DNA from: Phyllostachys edulis
Taxonomy: Eukaryota > Streptophyta > Magnoliopsida > Poales > Poaceae
Assembly: GCA_036346405.1 (NCBI GenBank)
Contig: CM070546.1
Location: 110,363,684-110,427,683, forward strand
Length of the DNA stretch: 64,000 bases
Direction: 5' to 3'
The position numbers were made by a program, and so were the translations under genes. This document shows positions 20,803 to 33,672 of the stretch, one piece after another. The notes under the pieces were generated by a model. It saw only the letters and a program-made list of their open reading frames with translations, was not told the DNA's origin and ran no database searches. Positions within the stretch are counted from its first letter, which is position 1; every line of letters starts with the position of its first letter.

Positions 20803-22328
20803 CAAATAGATGAGGTGCCCAACAAGCCTTTGGTAAGCCTCCCTGTCAACTGGATCTCCTGATTCAGCACATTGCTTGCGATTCCTATCAACAGACGAAG
20901 CAATAGGGCGACTTCCATGCATACCTATTTCTACCAACAGATTAAGAACATACTTCCTTTGGAATAGAACTATACCCTTCGAAGAATGGGCAATCTCAGT
21001 CCCAAGAAAGTATCGAAGACTTTCAAGATCTTTCAACTCAAACGCCTCTCCCAGTCATCTCTTCAAGGACTTGATTTCCTCAGTATCATCTCCAGTTGGC
21101 ACAATATCATCGACATAGACTACCCATATGGTGGTATGTGATCCTATATGCCTGTAAAACATAGTATGGTCTCCATTGCACTAAGAATATCCCATACTAC
21201 AAATTACACATCTGAATCTATCAAACCATGCCCTTGGAGATTGCTTCAGACCGTATAAAGACTTCTTGAGTTTACGCACCTTCCCATCGGACTACCTGTT
21301 CTCAAAGCCTGGATGAATCTCCATGTATACCTACTATTGTAAATCATCATGTAGAAAAGAATTATTCACATCCAACTGATATAGGGGCCATCCGAAGTTA
21401 GTTGCACATGAGATCAACGTTCTTGCTGTGCTCATCTTCACCACCGGTACAAAGGTCTCATCATAGTCTATCCCATATGTTTGACTATAACCTTTTGCAA
21501 CCAACCGTGCCTTGTATCTTTCCATCTTGCCTTCAGGAGTTTGCTTAATCGCAAACACTCATTTGCATCCCACAGCCCTCCTTCCTACTGGAAGTGGAAC
21601 AAGATCCCATGTTTTGTTCTTCTAAAGTGCACTAAGCTCTTCTTTTATAACATCCTTCCACTTAGGATCATGTAAAGCAACTCGCCAATCCTTTGGAATA
21701 GGCACCGTCTGAAGTGATGCAATGAATGTTTTGTATGCATATGAAATATGAGAATATAAGATAAAATTTGCAATGTCATACTCAAAGCCATACCGAACCG
21801 GAGGCTTTCCAGCATTAGCTCTAGTTTTCCAATGTTGTGCTCTAAATTAGAAGGGTCAGAGGGAACATTACCACTCACCCTAGGAGGAGGCAAGGAACTT
21901 GATGGAGAGAGACCCGAGGAGGGATTTGGGATTGGATCAACTAGAAAGACTGATTGTTCAGGTTGTGGCTTTGCTCCTCAACCGATGGCTCAGGTAGTGT
22001 CAATTACTTCTCCCTCTGTCTGCCAAAGTGCCTTCCTTGATAAACTTTCAATTCTTTTGATGTTGTCACATCTCTTGCACATTCCGTTAGGCTCAAGCTT
22101 GGAGACATAATTGTCCCCACAACAGCTTCATCTCTCCCTATCTCAACCTCTACTCGGCTATCACTCTTTTTGTTCCCCCCGCTCGATCGTCACCCTCAAT
22201 GATGGGAGAGAACTCCTCTAAGAACTGACCAAAATCACCACCACTTGTGTAGTACGACTCAAACTCTTGAAAAGTCACATCCATACTTTTAAATAGTCTT
22301 CTCTCAATTGAGTTCCAGCATCTATAAC
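20803..22328 (-). pseudogene. Copia integrase end and reverse transcriptase fragment
   Basis: Minus-strand frames read GYRCWNSIERRLFKSMDVTF near 22300 (integrase C-terminal domain), then KARLVAKGYSQTYGIDYDET at about 21500 and YQLDVNNSFLHDDLQ at 21340-21400 (RT). The RT catalytic motif YVDD is at 21106-21117. FLGTEIAHS and the tail to GHLIYL follow at 20805-21030. Stops and shifts occur between these pieces. Confidence 0.9.
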
Positions 22329-25300
22329 TGTCGGGACCCAAAATATGCAATTCTGGACCCTCTGTGTATAATGCACTAGTCCAGGATCACGCTAGTGCAC
22401 ACAGTATCAACACAGGTGAGTATCGATCCACACAAGCGATTAATAACATAAACGAGTAATTTGATAACAAATAAGGGTTTTGACCTTATGGTCGAGTTTA
22501 CAATTATTAAGCCACGCAGGGCTAGCAAGGAAATAAAATAACAGCGGAACGAAGAAACTTCAGTGGAATCCCATCAATTCACCACAGGCAACTGACTGGG
22601 ATCGAGACCCTACGATCAAGCACCTTCGATGAACTCCTCCTCGAAAGTAGGCGAAGACTCCTCCTCTTCTGTTGCATGTTTTACAACAAGCATGAGTACA
22701 CACCGTACTCGCAAGTCATACCACCGAAATGCAATTATAGATGCAGGCTTATTCCAAAGGAATGACTTCTGTGGTTCTTTGGCAGAAATGTAGCATTTGC
22801 AATTTAAATACAAGTAATAGATTGAAAGCATAATTCAAAACAAATAGACAATAATAATTTGACAGCTTTAGTTCACAAAGACACATAGCCTAAACAAGTT
22901 ATTTACATAGCCATATGACTTAGGTCACACAGCTCCCTTCCCAAGGTTTTATGAAAATCTACCCCTCGTGTGAAATCACCGAGCATGTCCATAACCGCGG
23001 ACGCGGCTATTCGAATAGATTGTTTAACACTCTGCAGAGGTTGTACACTTTACTCACAAGATACAACTAGTGTAGCTAGCACTAGCCGTAACAAAACAGT
23101 TCAAAAACTTCATCTCGACATTGACACTCCCGGTATGCTTAGCCGCCATAGACGCACACCGTTGGACAGGGACACGGCGAACCACCCCGTGATGCGACTA
23201 CTTGGTCGTACACACCTCCACCCAATCCGACACAGCTAACCTACAACCTGAGTAATCAATGTCAAGACTCCATAACTTACTAAGTTAGGTCCGTCCCATC
23301 AGGCATGTGGTTGTACGAAAGGCCTAGTTCAATGGCGCACAAGGTTAAGTCCTTAACTGACCGAGGCAAGACTTCCAAATTCTAACCTATCATTGCCGCC
23401 AACATAGATCCACCATAAAAGTATACCAGACCACTTGCCTCCGTCCAAAACCTTTTCCCACCCTGTTGGTTAAGTGCAACATATGCCATCAACGAGTAAT
23501 AGCACATAGTACACACAATTTTATCAAACGGTTCCATAGTCACTTAGTCAAGTTTATAATTGCGACTTACATGAAATGATGACTTGTAGCATGGCTAAGC
23601 AAACTAATCGCATCTAACCAACCCACGTTGGTAATACTATAGCACCAACTAAATAAACCAAACTAGGGTGACAAAAGATTATGGCATACAATTAGACAAG
23701 GAGGTCATAACAAATTGGATATTAACTAATCCCAAAAACATTGAAATAAATAGTTAAAGTAAATGCAATAATTTAAAACAATATAACTTTTGAAAACTGG
23801 GTTCAATATGATCAAAGGTATAACTTGCCTTGTAAAAGGTCTTGGTATTGATCTTGGTCTTGAGATGCTCCTTGCTCTTCAAAACCTCCCGAAGTATCGA
23901 CGTCTACTCGCAAACGAGACAAACAAACAAAATAAATAAAAACAGAGGTAAAACAAACTCCAAAAATCAAATAAAAATCTCAGATAGATAGATCTTGAAT
24001 TTAGAAATTTGAATGGACTCAATCGGAGTTCGGATGCAAAAGATATGGGCTTGGGAAGTTGGAAATCTAAAGAAAACCCTAAAAATTGTTTATTCTGAAT
24101 TATTTCTTAAAATAAAAATCGGATTATTGCGCAACGATGACGTCAGCGCTTGGAATTAAAGAATTAAAAAGAAAATCTGACATGTGGGACCCACACGTCA
24201 GCGAGATGGCTCACGGTAGACCAAGTCCACCGAGCTGATTGGATCTGGAAATCGCTCGGGTGGCAAACCCGCACTCACGTGGCGCTGATCTGGCGCCACG
24301 CACGTGACACGTCGGCGACACGCGTGCACGGCTGCTGAGATGGACGCTGACGCGGGCTGCCACGTCAGATCGATGGTGGCGGAGGCTCGGGAACCAAGGG
24401 CACAGCGAACGACGGTGCTCCGGTGGGTGTGGATGGTACCAGGCATAGCTGAGGCTATTGCGCACCTCCTGGTGTACTCCCGGGTGGTCGAAAATGACTG
24501 AGGCGGCCGGCGGCGAGCTCCAAGCGGCGGAGAGGATCGGGTGTTGTTGGACGAGCTCTCCAGCGAGGCTCCGGCGAAGTGGGTGGTCCCTGGAGGTAGC
24601 CCACGCGACGCTGATCACGATGGTGCCCTCGGGGACGACGCGGCGGCGAAGACGGCGGTGAAATTCGAGTTTTCGTCGGCGGCGGCAAAAACCCTAAACC
24701 TCGAATTGCGGCGGCGCTGGGGCGATTGAGGCTCAATGGGTGGCGGCTTTGGGTTGAGGACATGATCGCGAACCCAGGGGTTCTATTTATAGGGTCTGGG
24801 CGGCACGGGATAAGGAATCCCCAAATTGGGATTTCTTGAGTTCGTTTCGGTTTTAGAGATAGAGTTCGATTCCGTTCCAATTGAGAGCAGATACGAACGC
24901 GGTGAGATAAGGGATGAGATTTGGCACGTTTTTTAGAAGAGATTCAGTTGGGAATTCTCCATTGCCGTATCGAGCTCGGAGAGCTTCAATGGCGGACGGC
25001 GAGCGCGGCTTCGCGAGGACGAAACCGAAATGGAGACGACGACCTCGGCGGGCCCACCCGCCAGTGACACGGAGCGGGGGCGCGCGCGGGCGAGCGCGGG
25101 GAGATCGATCCAACCGTCCCGTGATGATCCAACAGTGGGGAAAGGATGGGTTGCACAGTGACTGGGCCAGAACAGGAAAGGGATTGGGTTTCGGCCCAAG
25201 GGTTTATCTGAGATTTTAAATACCTTTTCCTTTTTAAAAAATACCAGAAATTCAAATAAGCAATAGAAAATAGCAAATGAACTTGGAAAAATTCCAGAAA

Positions 25301-25505
25301 AATCTGGAAAATATATCCAAGCCCTAAGGATCCAAATAAAATAGTTTTGACCATTGTTGATGTTGGCTTTAATCATATTAAATTATTTTGATGTACACAG
25401 TCCATATTAAGTTTTTGAATTAAAATCAAATAAAACCCAAATGGTGAATTTTATCCTACTAACTCTTTAAAAGATTTTTAAAGCTTAGAAAATTGGGATG
25501 TTACA
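22329..25505 (-). mobile_element. Solo LTR, Tekay-like family A (minus orientation), 3177 bp
   Basis: Plus-strand ends are TGTCGGGACCC and GGGATGTTACA, flanked by perfect 5-bp TSDs ATAAC (22324-22328 and 25506-25510). It has no coding region, primer site or polypurine tract, so it is a single LTR left by recombination. On its sense strand it holds a TATA box (complement of tatttatagg, near 24785), a GC-rich leader at about 24250-25150 and the conserved hairpin at 22694-22710. It splits the copia integrase. Confidence 0.93.
22694..22710 (-). ncRNA. Conserved LTR hairpin, family A copy
   Basis: Sense strand GAGTAC-ggtgt-GTACTC within the late part of the LTR. The stem is identical in the other family A copies and changed on both sides in family B. 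Confidence 0.6.
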
Positions 25506-27033
25506 ATAACCCTACTGACTTGATGAATAACCTACAAAGATACACTTCACTGCTTGAGAATCCAACTTGCTAATCGTTGGTCTGTGATCCCGTACAAAGC
25601 ACACACAACCAAACACCTTGGGAGACACCTTAAAATCCCGCTGACCCAAAAGAAGTTAAGCTGGAGACTTCATCCTAAGTATTTGAGATGGTGTGCGATT
25701 GATAAGACACATTGTCGTCATTACAACCTCGCTCCACAATCCCTTTGGCACATTCATCTAAAACATGAGTGAACATGCTACCTCCAACAAATATTGATTC
25801 TTTCTTTTAGACACTCCATTTTGAGGTGGGGTTCCTGGGCAAATAGTTTTATGAAGTATTCCATCCTCTAAGAGATACACTGCAAACTCCTTGTTAACAT
25901 ACTCAGTTTCATTGTCTATTCAAAGAATTCGAACCTTTGCATCAAACTGAGTAGCAACTAGCCTATGGAAGTTCTGAAAACACCGAAGGACCTCACTCTT
26001 GTGCTTCATCATATAAATCCAAGTCATATGAGTATAGCAGTCAATGAATATGACAAACTACTTAAAACCACTCACATAAGTAACCGAGCATGGACCGCAA
26101 ACACCAGAATGCATTAATATAAAAGGTTCATAACTCCAAAGACCAATGCTACTATATATAGACCTTGTATGCTTTTCAAACTCACAAGCATCACACAAGT
26201 TTACTGCTGTATACTTTATTGAACAAATCATGGTACAACCGACTTAAACTCTCAAATGACGGATGTTCCGAGAGACGATGATGTAACAAAGCTTCTCCCT
26301 CAACTCCTCCTGCAGCCACAACCAATGCCGCATCAACCTGATCAATGTACCACAACCCATTACGCCTTATTCCAGTTCCAATCATCTTCCTGGTTCTCTT
26401 CTCTTGGAACAAACATGAATCCTCATCAAATGCGATAATGCATTTGAATTGGTCAATGATAGAACTAACTGAAAGAAGGCTGACCAGAAAGGAGGGAACA
26501 TGCAAAATGAATGATAAAGTAATGAATGGTGTGCATTCTATAGATCCTACATCCTGAATAAGCTGGGAGGTTCCATCAGTTGTTTGGATAGTTCTAGAAT
26601 GAGTATATAGAGTGTAAGATGCAAATGCACTAAGTGAACCCATGACATACTTAGATGCCCTTGAATCTATGATCCAATCAATACGAGAGTACTTATATGT
26701 GGATGCAAGTGCATGTGCTTGAGTACCTTCGTCCACGTGGGCGTAGTTGGCAAAGTTACCAAATGAGGTGGTAGTTGTTGTAGTGTAATCATGAGGAGTC
26801 TCCAATGCCTTTCCCTGCTGCCACTTCTCTCACTGCATAGCTTGCTCGCATATCAGAGTAACAAACGTGCTCACTTTTGTTAGGGCTATATTGGCCTTGG
26901 GGCCAACTCGGCCCCTTCCTTGACCTCCATAATCTCCACCTCCACCTCCACGACCACCACGATCTCCACCTCGGCCTCTATAATCTCCAATTCGGCTTCC
27001 GCAACCACCACGACCTCCACCTCAGCCTCCATA
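25506..27033 (-). pseudogene. Copia integrase, pre-integrase, protease and gag end
   Basis: The minus-strand ORF at 26805-26191 reads WIIDSRASKYVMG (protease; the usual D-S-G-A is D-S-R-A here, so the site is damaged), then a pre-integrase end with HHRLSEHPSFESL. Integrase remnants with many stops run from about 26190 to 25511. Upstream, 26820-27033 encodes a Gly/Arg/Asp-rich stretch like the gag C-terminal region. The gag is cut at 27034 by a CACTA end. Confidence 0.85.
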
Positions 27034-27059
27034 CACTACTACAAAAGGGGCTATCCTGG

Positions 27060-27460
27060 ACGCCTCATCACAGACGGTTCCTCGGAACCGTCTGTATTAA
27101 AGACAATCATAGACGGTTTTGGTTTAGTGTACGTCTATGTTACTGGCTATGGTAAAAACCGTTTGTGAAGATATAATATCACAGACGGTTCATGTTTAAA
27201 ATCGTCTATGAAATTATCACAGACGGTTATATTTAAAACCCGTCTGTGATATTTATTAACATCACAGACGGTTCATTTTTAAAACTGTCTGTTGAATATC
27301 ACATATGGTTCTTAATAAGAACCGTCTGTGATATTAATAACTATCACAGACGGTTGTTAATCCGAACCGTCTGTGATATTTCATAGATGGTTCTTGTTAA
27401 GAACCGTCTGTGATAATTTCGTATCTCAGACGGTTTGTGGTTGGAAGTGTCTGTGATATG
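27060..27460. repeat. CACTA subterminal repeat array, left end of complex 2
   Basis: More than ten copies of the core TCACAGACGGTT or close variants in alternating orientation, with spacers such as taataagaacc. Confidence 0.85.
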
Positions 27461-27647
27461 TTCAATGCCACTTCGCCTCCCGCCCGATGCATCTGTTCGT
27501 CTCCCACACCGACGTTACTCCTTGCATGTTTTATAAGAATGATCAATCGCCATCGCACTCTTCACACATCGCTCTACTCTCAAGCACAAACGAGATCATC
27601 CACCACCATACTCCTCACACATCGTTCTACTCTCAAACACAAACAAA

Positions 27648-28190
27648 ATGGCTCTCGACCACTCTTCTCCCCTGACACCGGCATTGATGGCCTACCTGGA
27701 CATCCTGTACAAGCACCTCGCCTGCCGTACGCTGGCGGAAGCTGCGGAAGGATACTGTAATTACAGTGTCCTCCCTCCTCCAGCTGAGGTTATGCCGGGA
27801 CACGTGACAGCGACGTTGCGCCGTCTAGACAACCTCTTTTGCTGTGTCTTTTGGGTGGTCTGCAGCTTCCGGCGAGCTAACCTCGCAATCGGTGTAGTCC
27901 TCGAGCAAGACATTGCACATTTGCAAGAGGATTTCCGTCGCTTGGAATGCGACATCGAGGCGGCGAGCGACTGAGTCAACCAAGCCGAGACCCCTCAAGC
28001 AAGAGAAGAGGGCATATGGGCGTTTGTCTACTTGGCTCCTCAGGAGGAGCTTCTTTGGGCGAGTATGGAATGATCGCGTCAACAATTAGAAGTGTTTCAA
28101 GCTACCTGCGCTGATCCTGAACCCTCTGATGCCGATGACGTCGCCTACGAAGCTTTGATAATGGAGATAGTAGGCTACTTGGGCCACTAG
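27648..28190 (+). pseudogene. CACTA-associated ORF of about 180 codons, copy 2 (two stops)
   Basis: From MALDHSSPLTPALMAYLDIL to GYLGH and TAG at 28188 the frame is 181 codons with stops at 27972 and within the segment near 28070. It reads HLACRTLAEAAEGYC, then HVTATLRRLDNLF and LEQDIAHLQEDFRRLECDIE, which is coiled-coil-like. The copy at 17037-17559 shares start, end and internal motifs. It lies about 615 bp from the TIR and is separated from it by the subterminal array, as in element 1. Family not recognised; not TNP2. Confidence 0.6.
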
Positions 28191-28339
28191 AAAAACTTGA
28201 TATTTTATTATGTCTATTTTTTAAAATATTTTGTAAGAAGCGACTAGCTACGCTGTTTGACCATATGTAAATACAAAAAATGATATAAAAAATCCAGTTT
28301 GAAGTTTGAAGTTAAGTTATTATCTATGTTGAACATGTT

Positions 28340-28590
28340 TACTATCACAGGCGGTTTAGTGGAAAAAAACCATCTGTGATATATTAGTGGAAAAAACCGT
28401 CTGTGATATATAATTATCATAGACGGTTATTAATAAGAATCGCTTGTGATAATGCATACTTCACAGACAGTTTTATAAATATAACTGTATGTGATATGTA
28501 TTTCACAGACGGTTTTATAAATATAACCGTCTGTGATATGTCTTATCATAGATGATTTGTGGTTGGAACCATCTGTGATAGTTTGCATAC
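28340..28590. repeat. CACTA subterminal array followed by a terminus-like sequence
   Basis: Variants of TCACAGACGGTT in both orientations, with actactacagg at 28591. This may mark the junction between two CACTA ends. Confidence 0.7.
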
Positions 28591-28599
28591 TACTACAGG

Positions 28600-29070
28600 A
28601 AATCAGCTACTTCACAAATATGCCATAAATTACAACAATGACACACACACACACACACACACAATCTTCTCCAGCCACTTGATATGGTCCAGAATGCGCT
28701 CCATCTTCAACTCCAGCATGTTTAGCCTCTACTCCAGTATAATTTTCATTCTCTGCTCCAGCCCAGAATCCATCCTTTGCCCCGTATTGCTGCTCTCCCT
28801 TCCTCTGTCCATGGTGTCTACCCATTGGAAATATTGACATCCTCCAGCCTACAGAACCGTACAAACGCCAAAACAACACACATATTTCATAGCTACTGGA
28901 GAAACATCCAAACCGCAAGAAATCAAACTCAAGTTTACTTAGTGAGAAATAAGGATATTTGTAAAACACTTGACCAATATTTCCTTGGTGTTGGCGTAGA
29001 ACACATTTGCTTGCACACGACAGTTAGCACAATCCACATGCCTAGTAGTGGCTAGTGCTAGGGCCCTCCG
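28600..29070. other. CACTA interior without a recognised gene
   Basis: Holds an (AC)n microsatellite at about 28640-28663. The minus strand between 28660 and 28850 reads as Gly/Glu/Ala-rich fragments that I do not recognise. Confidence 0.5.
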
Positions 29071-29450
29071 ATTCAGTGAGCTCGATGCCTCAGACATATG
29101 GCCCTTACTAAAGAGAAGTAGATGAGGTGAGGTTAGAAGGAGAAAGAGCTAAGCTCAACTACTAAAAAAAGATGAGAAAGCTCAGGATTGGGCCTACTTA
29201 TGCTGTCGTGCGAACATTTTTTGGCTATAGAACTATCACAAGCAGTTTAGTGGAATAAACCGTCTGTGATATGTATCACAGACGGTTATAAACTACAACC
29301 GTCTGTGATATATAATTATCACAGACAGTTAGTAACACGAACCGTATGTGATGTTGAATTATCACAGACGATTTTTAACTAGAACCGTCAGTGATATGTA
29401 TCACAGACGGTTATTAACAAAAACCATTAGTGATAAGAGTTTTTTTTTCG
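29065..29450. repeat. Direct duplication, copy 1 (CACTA segment)
   Basis: About 385 bp, from the gattcagtgagctcgatgcc region through a subterminal array, recur at 33673-34050 in the same orientation with about 10% differences by eye. The shared text includes aaagctcaggattgggccta. Confidence 0.85.
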
Positions 29451-29459
29451 GAGGATTAT

Positions 29460-32400
29460 TGTCGGGACCCAAAAATGCAATTCTGGACCCTCTGTGTATA
29501 ATGCACTAGTCCAGGATCACGCTAGTGCACACAGTGGCAACATCAGTGAAATATCATTTCCATATACAAAGATGACTAATAAATAGGCAAATAACAATAA
29601 ATATCAGAGTAAAGACATTAAGGTTAAAGTTTACAATTAATGCATCAGAAGGCAAAAAGCTCAATGAAGCTGCAGCGGAACGTAACGAAATAACTTCAGT
29701 GAAGCCCATCCATATGCCCATAGGCAATCGGCTGGGGTGCGCGACCTAGTTCTCCACGATCCTTGAAGTAGACCTTGTTGACTCATGATTCCTTCACTTC
29801 TGCTTGATTGATTAAAGCAAGCATGAGTACACAACCGTACTCGCAAGTCATACCACAAAAATGCAATTATACATGATGGCTTATTCCAAAGGAATGGCTT
29901 CTGTGGTTCTTTTGCAGAAATGCAACATTTGCAATTTGAATATGAATAATAGATTGAAAGCATAATTCAAAACAAATAGACAATAATAATTTAACAGTTT
30001 GATTTCACAAAGACACACAGCCTAATCAAGTTATTCACATAGCCATATGACTTAAATCACACAGCACCCTTCCCAACTGTTTTATGAAAATCCACCCCTC
30101 GTGTGAAATCCCCGAGCATGTCCATGATCGCGGACGCGGCTATTCGAGTAGATTGTTTTACACTCTGCAGAGTTTGTATACTTTACCCACACGATGCAAT
30201 CAACTGGATCAGAGCTGATCACAACAAAACCTTTCAGAAGCTTCATCTCAAGCATCGATACTCCCAGTGTGCTTTACGCTATACCAATCCTTATACAGTG
30301 TTTGGCATAACACACATCGTTGGACAGAGACACGGCGAACCGCCCCGTGATGTGCATCCAACCACAGCGGTAACACACCTCCACCCATCACAGAGCCTAA
30401 CCTACTACCTGAGTAATCAATGTCAAGACTCCATAACTTACTAAGTTAGGCCCGTCCCATAATAGGCATGTGGTCGTACAGTAAGGCTCAGTTCAATGGC
30501 GCACAAAGTTAATTCCTTAATTGACCAAGGCAAGACTTCCAAATTCTAACTAAGGCACATAGATTATTTTAACACACAGATTAATATTCCCATTTAACAT
30601 AGCCACCATATCACACAGTATCCACCACTTGCCTCAGTCTAAACCTTTTCCCACCCAGTTGGTTAAGTGCAACACATGCCATAATAGCACACAGTACACA
30701 CAGTTTTATCACATAGTTCCATAGTCACTTAGTCAAGTTGATAATTGCAACTTTACATGAAAGGTGATTCGTGGCATGGCTAAGCAACCTAATCGCATCT
30801 AACCAACCCACGTTGGTGCTACAATATTACCAACTAAATAAATAACCAAGCTAGGGTGACAAAAGATTATGACATATCAATATAGACAAGGTGGGTATAA
30901 CAAATGGGATTAATAACTACATCCAAAAGTATTTAAATAAATACTTAAAGTAAATGCAATAATTTGAATCAAGGTACTTTTTAGAAAACTGGGATTCAAT
31001 ATGATCAAATGTATAACTTTCCTTGCTATAGCAATGACGATCTTATTTAATCTTTAATCTTCAACTTCCTTGATCTTTAGCTCCTTCTTGATCAGCACTT
31101 CTCGAAGTATCAACGTCTACTCGCAAACAAGCAAATAAACTAAATAAATAAACAACAGAGAGCAAACAAATTCTAAAAATTAAATAATAATCTCAAGTAA
31201 ATAGATCTTGAATTTAGATGAATTTAGGAATTTGAATGGACTCAATCGGAGTTCGGATGCAAAAGATATGACTCTTAGAAGAATCACATGAAATGATGAA
31301 AAAGAATATTCAGAGAATATTCCTTCGGATTAAATAAAATAAATGATTTGGAGACTTACAAGTGGGGTCCACTGGTAAGTGAAAGAGATCAAAGGTAGTG
31401 AATGACAAGTGGGACCAACTGGATAATTGAATTTCAGAAATTAAATGAATTTCCGAAAAGGGCAAAGAGGATGACAGGTGGGCCATTGGTCTATAGACCA
31501 AGTCCACGGGCTAGGGTTTGACTGAGGGTTGACTGACATGCGGGACCCGCATGTAAGAGAGAGAACTAATCTAGGGTTTTTGATTGAGTGGATGACATGT
31601 GGACTATTGGTCCATAGACCAAGTCCACGATCTAGGGTTTAGGTTTATGGCAGATTGGGTTCATGGAATAGTGCACTGACGTGCGGGGCCTGCTTGGCAT
31701 AGGGGGCGCACTGTGAACCAAGTTATGCAGTTTCGGTTTTAGGCTTTGGGTTAGGTGTGCCACATTCGCTGCCATATGACTGATGACTGGATGCCACCTC
31801 ACAAGGGTGATGACATGGCTGGCTAGGTGAGGACATGGAGGTGAGGTGGCAGATGACAGGGCAGGTGACGTGGCCAGGTGATGTGGCAAAGCACAGGGAA
31901 CGGGCACATACACAGAGGCGCATGCCCTTGGTGGCGCTCGGCCATGCTGGCTCGCTGGCGGCAGTGGCCACGGCGACGCACAGGGATGGGTACACGGGAC
32001 AAGGAGGCAAGGGCAGTCTTGGTGACGCGGTCGTGGCCACGGGGTTCGTCGGCAGGCGCTGGTGATGACCAACGGAGCGGTGGCAGCGGCGGCTCGCACG
32101 GCAACGGGGAGCTACTGCCTTGCTCCGGGGAAGTGGGAGAGAGCGCCGGATGGAACGTCGTGCGAGGATCATGATGGCGGCGGCCATATGCGGCAGAGAT
32201 CACTGGAGACGGGGGAATTAGTCAACGAAGAGGCGTGTCCGGAGATGGAGGAGACGAGCGGAATCTTAGGCTACGATGATCCAAGATCAAAATAGAAAGA
32301 GGGGATTTGTAGATTGGAACTAGGGGCATCCGGTGACGTGATTGGATTCAAGAGTGGCTTACCGAGTAGCGAGGGACGCAGCAGAGACGTGTTCGGGCGC

Positions 32401-33279
32401 ACGGGTGTGGCTTTAGGCAAAGAGGATGAAGCGGCGTAGGCGATAGAAGGTGAGGGAGCTTCGAATGGCGCACGCACCGAGAAGCGGAAGGCGGGGCGGA
32501 TCCGATGGCGCAACAGGCGTGGCTCGGGAGGCTCCACCAGCGGAGAACGGTGACAGAGACGGTCGGCGCTGGTTGCGAAGAAGAAGGCGCTCGGGGCGGT
32601 GGTTCTTGGCGGCGATGCGGACCGAGAGGCGGCACTTTTTATAGCGTGAGGGCGCCAGAGGGCACGGACGCCAGAGCGGGCGGCGACGCGAGTCCGGGTT
32701 GCGCACTCGCGTAAGGCGGCGGCGGTGGTTGCGTGCTGCGGTGACCGCGTCGTGCACGCGCGTGGGAGCGGTGGCGGCTGCAGCTGGTAGGTGGCCCCGA
32801 GTGCAAGCTAGGGTTAGGCGGCGGCTGGGCCAAGGGAAGCGAAACGGGCCGGGCCGATGGGCACGACCCACTAGGGTTTGCGGTTGGGAGGTGATGGCGG
32901 TTGGGCTTAGGCGGGCCAAATGGGGGAGCTGGTGGGCTAGAGGAAAGAGAGGTGAAGTGGGCCGAAGCCAATTCGGCCCACAAGGACAAACTGAGATTTA
33001 AATAGTTTTTCTTTTTTAGAAAATAGCCGAAAATCCAAAAGGCAAAAAGAAAATAGCAAATGTACTCGGAAAAATTCTAGAAAATATATCCAAGCACATA
33101 GAACCTAAATAAAATAGTTTTTTTTAATAATAGTTGATGTTGAGATTAATCATATTAAGTTGATTTTGATTTATGAAAGTCCCATTTAGGCTTTATTAAT
33201 TCAAATAAAATTGGTGAAATTTTCCGGGGACCTAAACTACTCAAAAGATTTTTGAAAAGCCAAATTTTGGGACGTTACA
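29460..33279 (-). mobile_element. Solo LTR, Tekay-like family A (minus orientation), 3820 bp
   Basis: Ends TGTCGGGACCC and GGGACGTTACA match the copies at 22329 and 38784. Flanks attat (29455-29459) and gtcat (33280-33284) agree at only 3 of 5 bases, so the TSD is eroded or the ends are rearranged. The sense-strand TATA is near 32638 and the GC-rich leader spans about 31700-32950. Open frames in the leader are compositional. CACTA sequence continues on both sides. Confidence 0.88.
29825..29842 (-). ncRNA. Conserved LTR hairpin, family A copy
   Basis: Sense strand GAGTAC-ggttgt-GTACTC in the same LTR position as at 22694 and 42250. Confidence 0.6.
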
Positions 33280-33615
33280 GTCATCCACGCAGCATGAGGA
33301 GGATGAGACAAGACCACGGCCAACCTCATTGAGCCTGCAAGTTCAAGAAGCATGGCTGCCAGAAGAGCGCATGAGGAGGCTATTTGGCTGGCATTCATCC
33401 AGACACAACTGCAGGCCTCGGATGTGACCAAGCAGCATGAGGAGGAGGATTCTAGAAGCTGCGTGGCACAGATCCGAGGCCTGCAGTTGTGTCTGGAGGA
33501 ATGCTAGCAAAATATCCTCTTCAAGCACTCTCCTGGGAGCCATGCTTCTTGAACTTGCTGGTTCGATGAAGTATACCGTGGCTGCTGTCTCATCCTCCTC
33601 ATGCTGCGTGGACAA
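33280..33615. repeat. CACTA foldback 2 (about 330 bp)
   Basis: Arms of about 150 bp pair around a centre near 33447. Outer arm text (catgaggaggatgagacagc, agttcaagaagcatggct) is shared with the foldbacks at 14501 and 34118. Inner arms (cagacacaactgcaggcctc) differ from those. Both arms translate to related peptides such as SSRSMAARRAHEEA, so the foldback looks like an inverted duplication of a coding exon. Confidence 0.88.
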
Positions 33616-33672
33616 CCCCCCCTGAAAAAAAGATCATGCAGCCGCATCAGAGACAAAGGAATACTAACTTTA

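Noticed and set aside
31632..32989. Several frames of 90-170 codons on both strands in the solo LTR
   Set aside because: They lie in the GC-rich leader of the LTR; overlapping frames on both strands without motifs are compositional.
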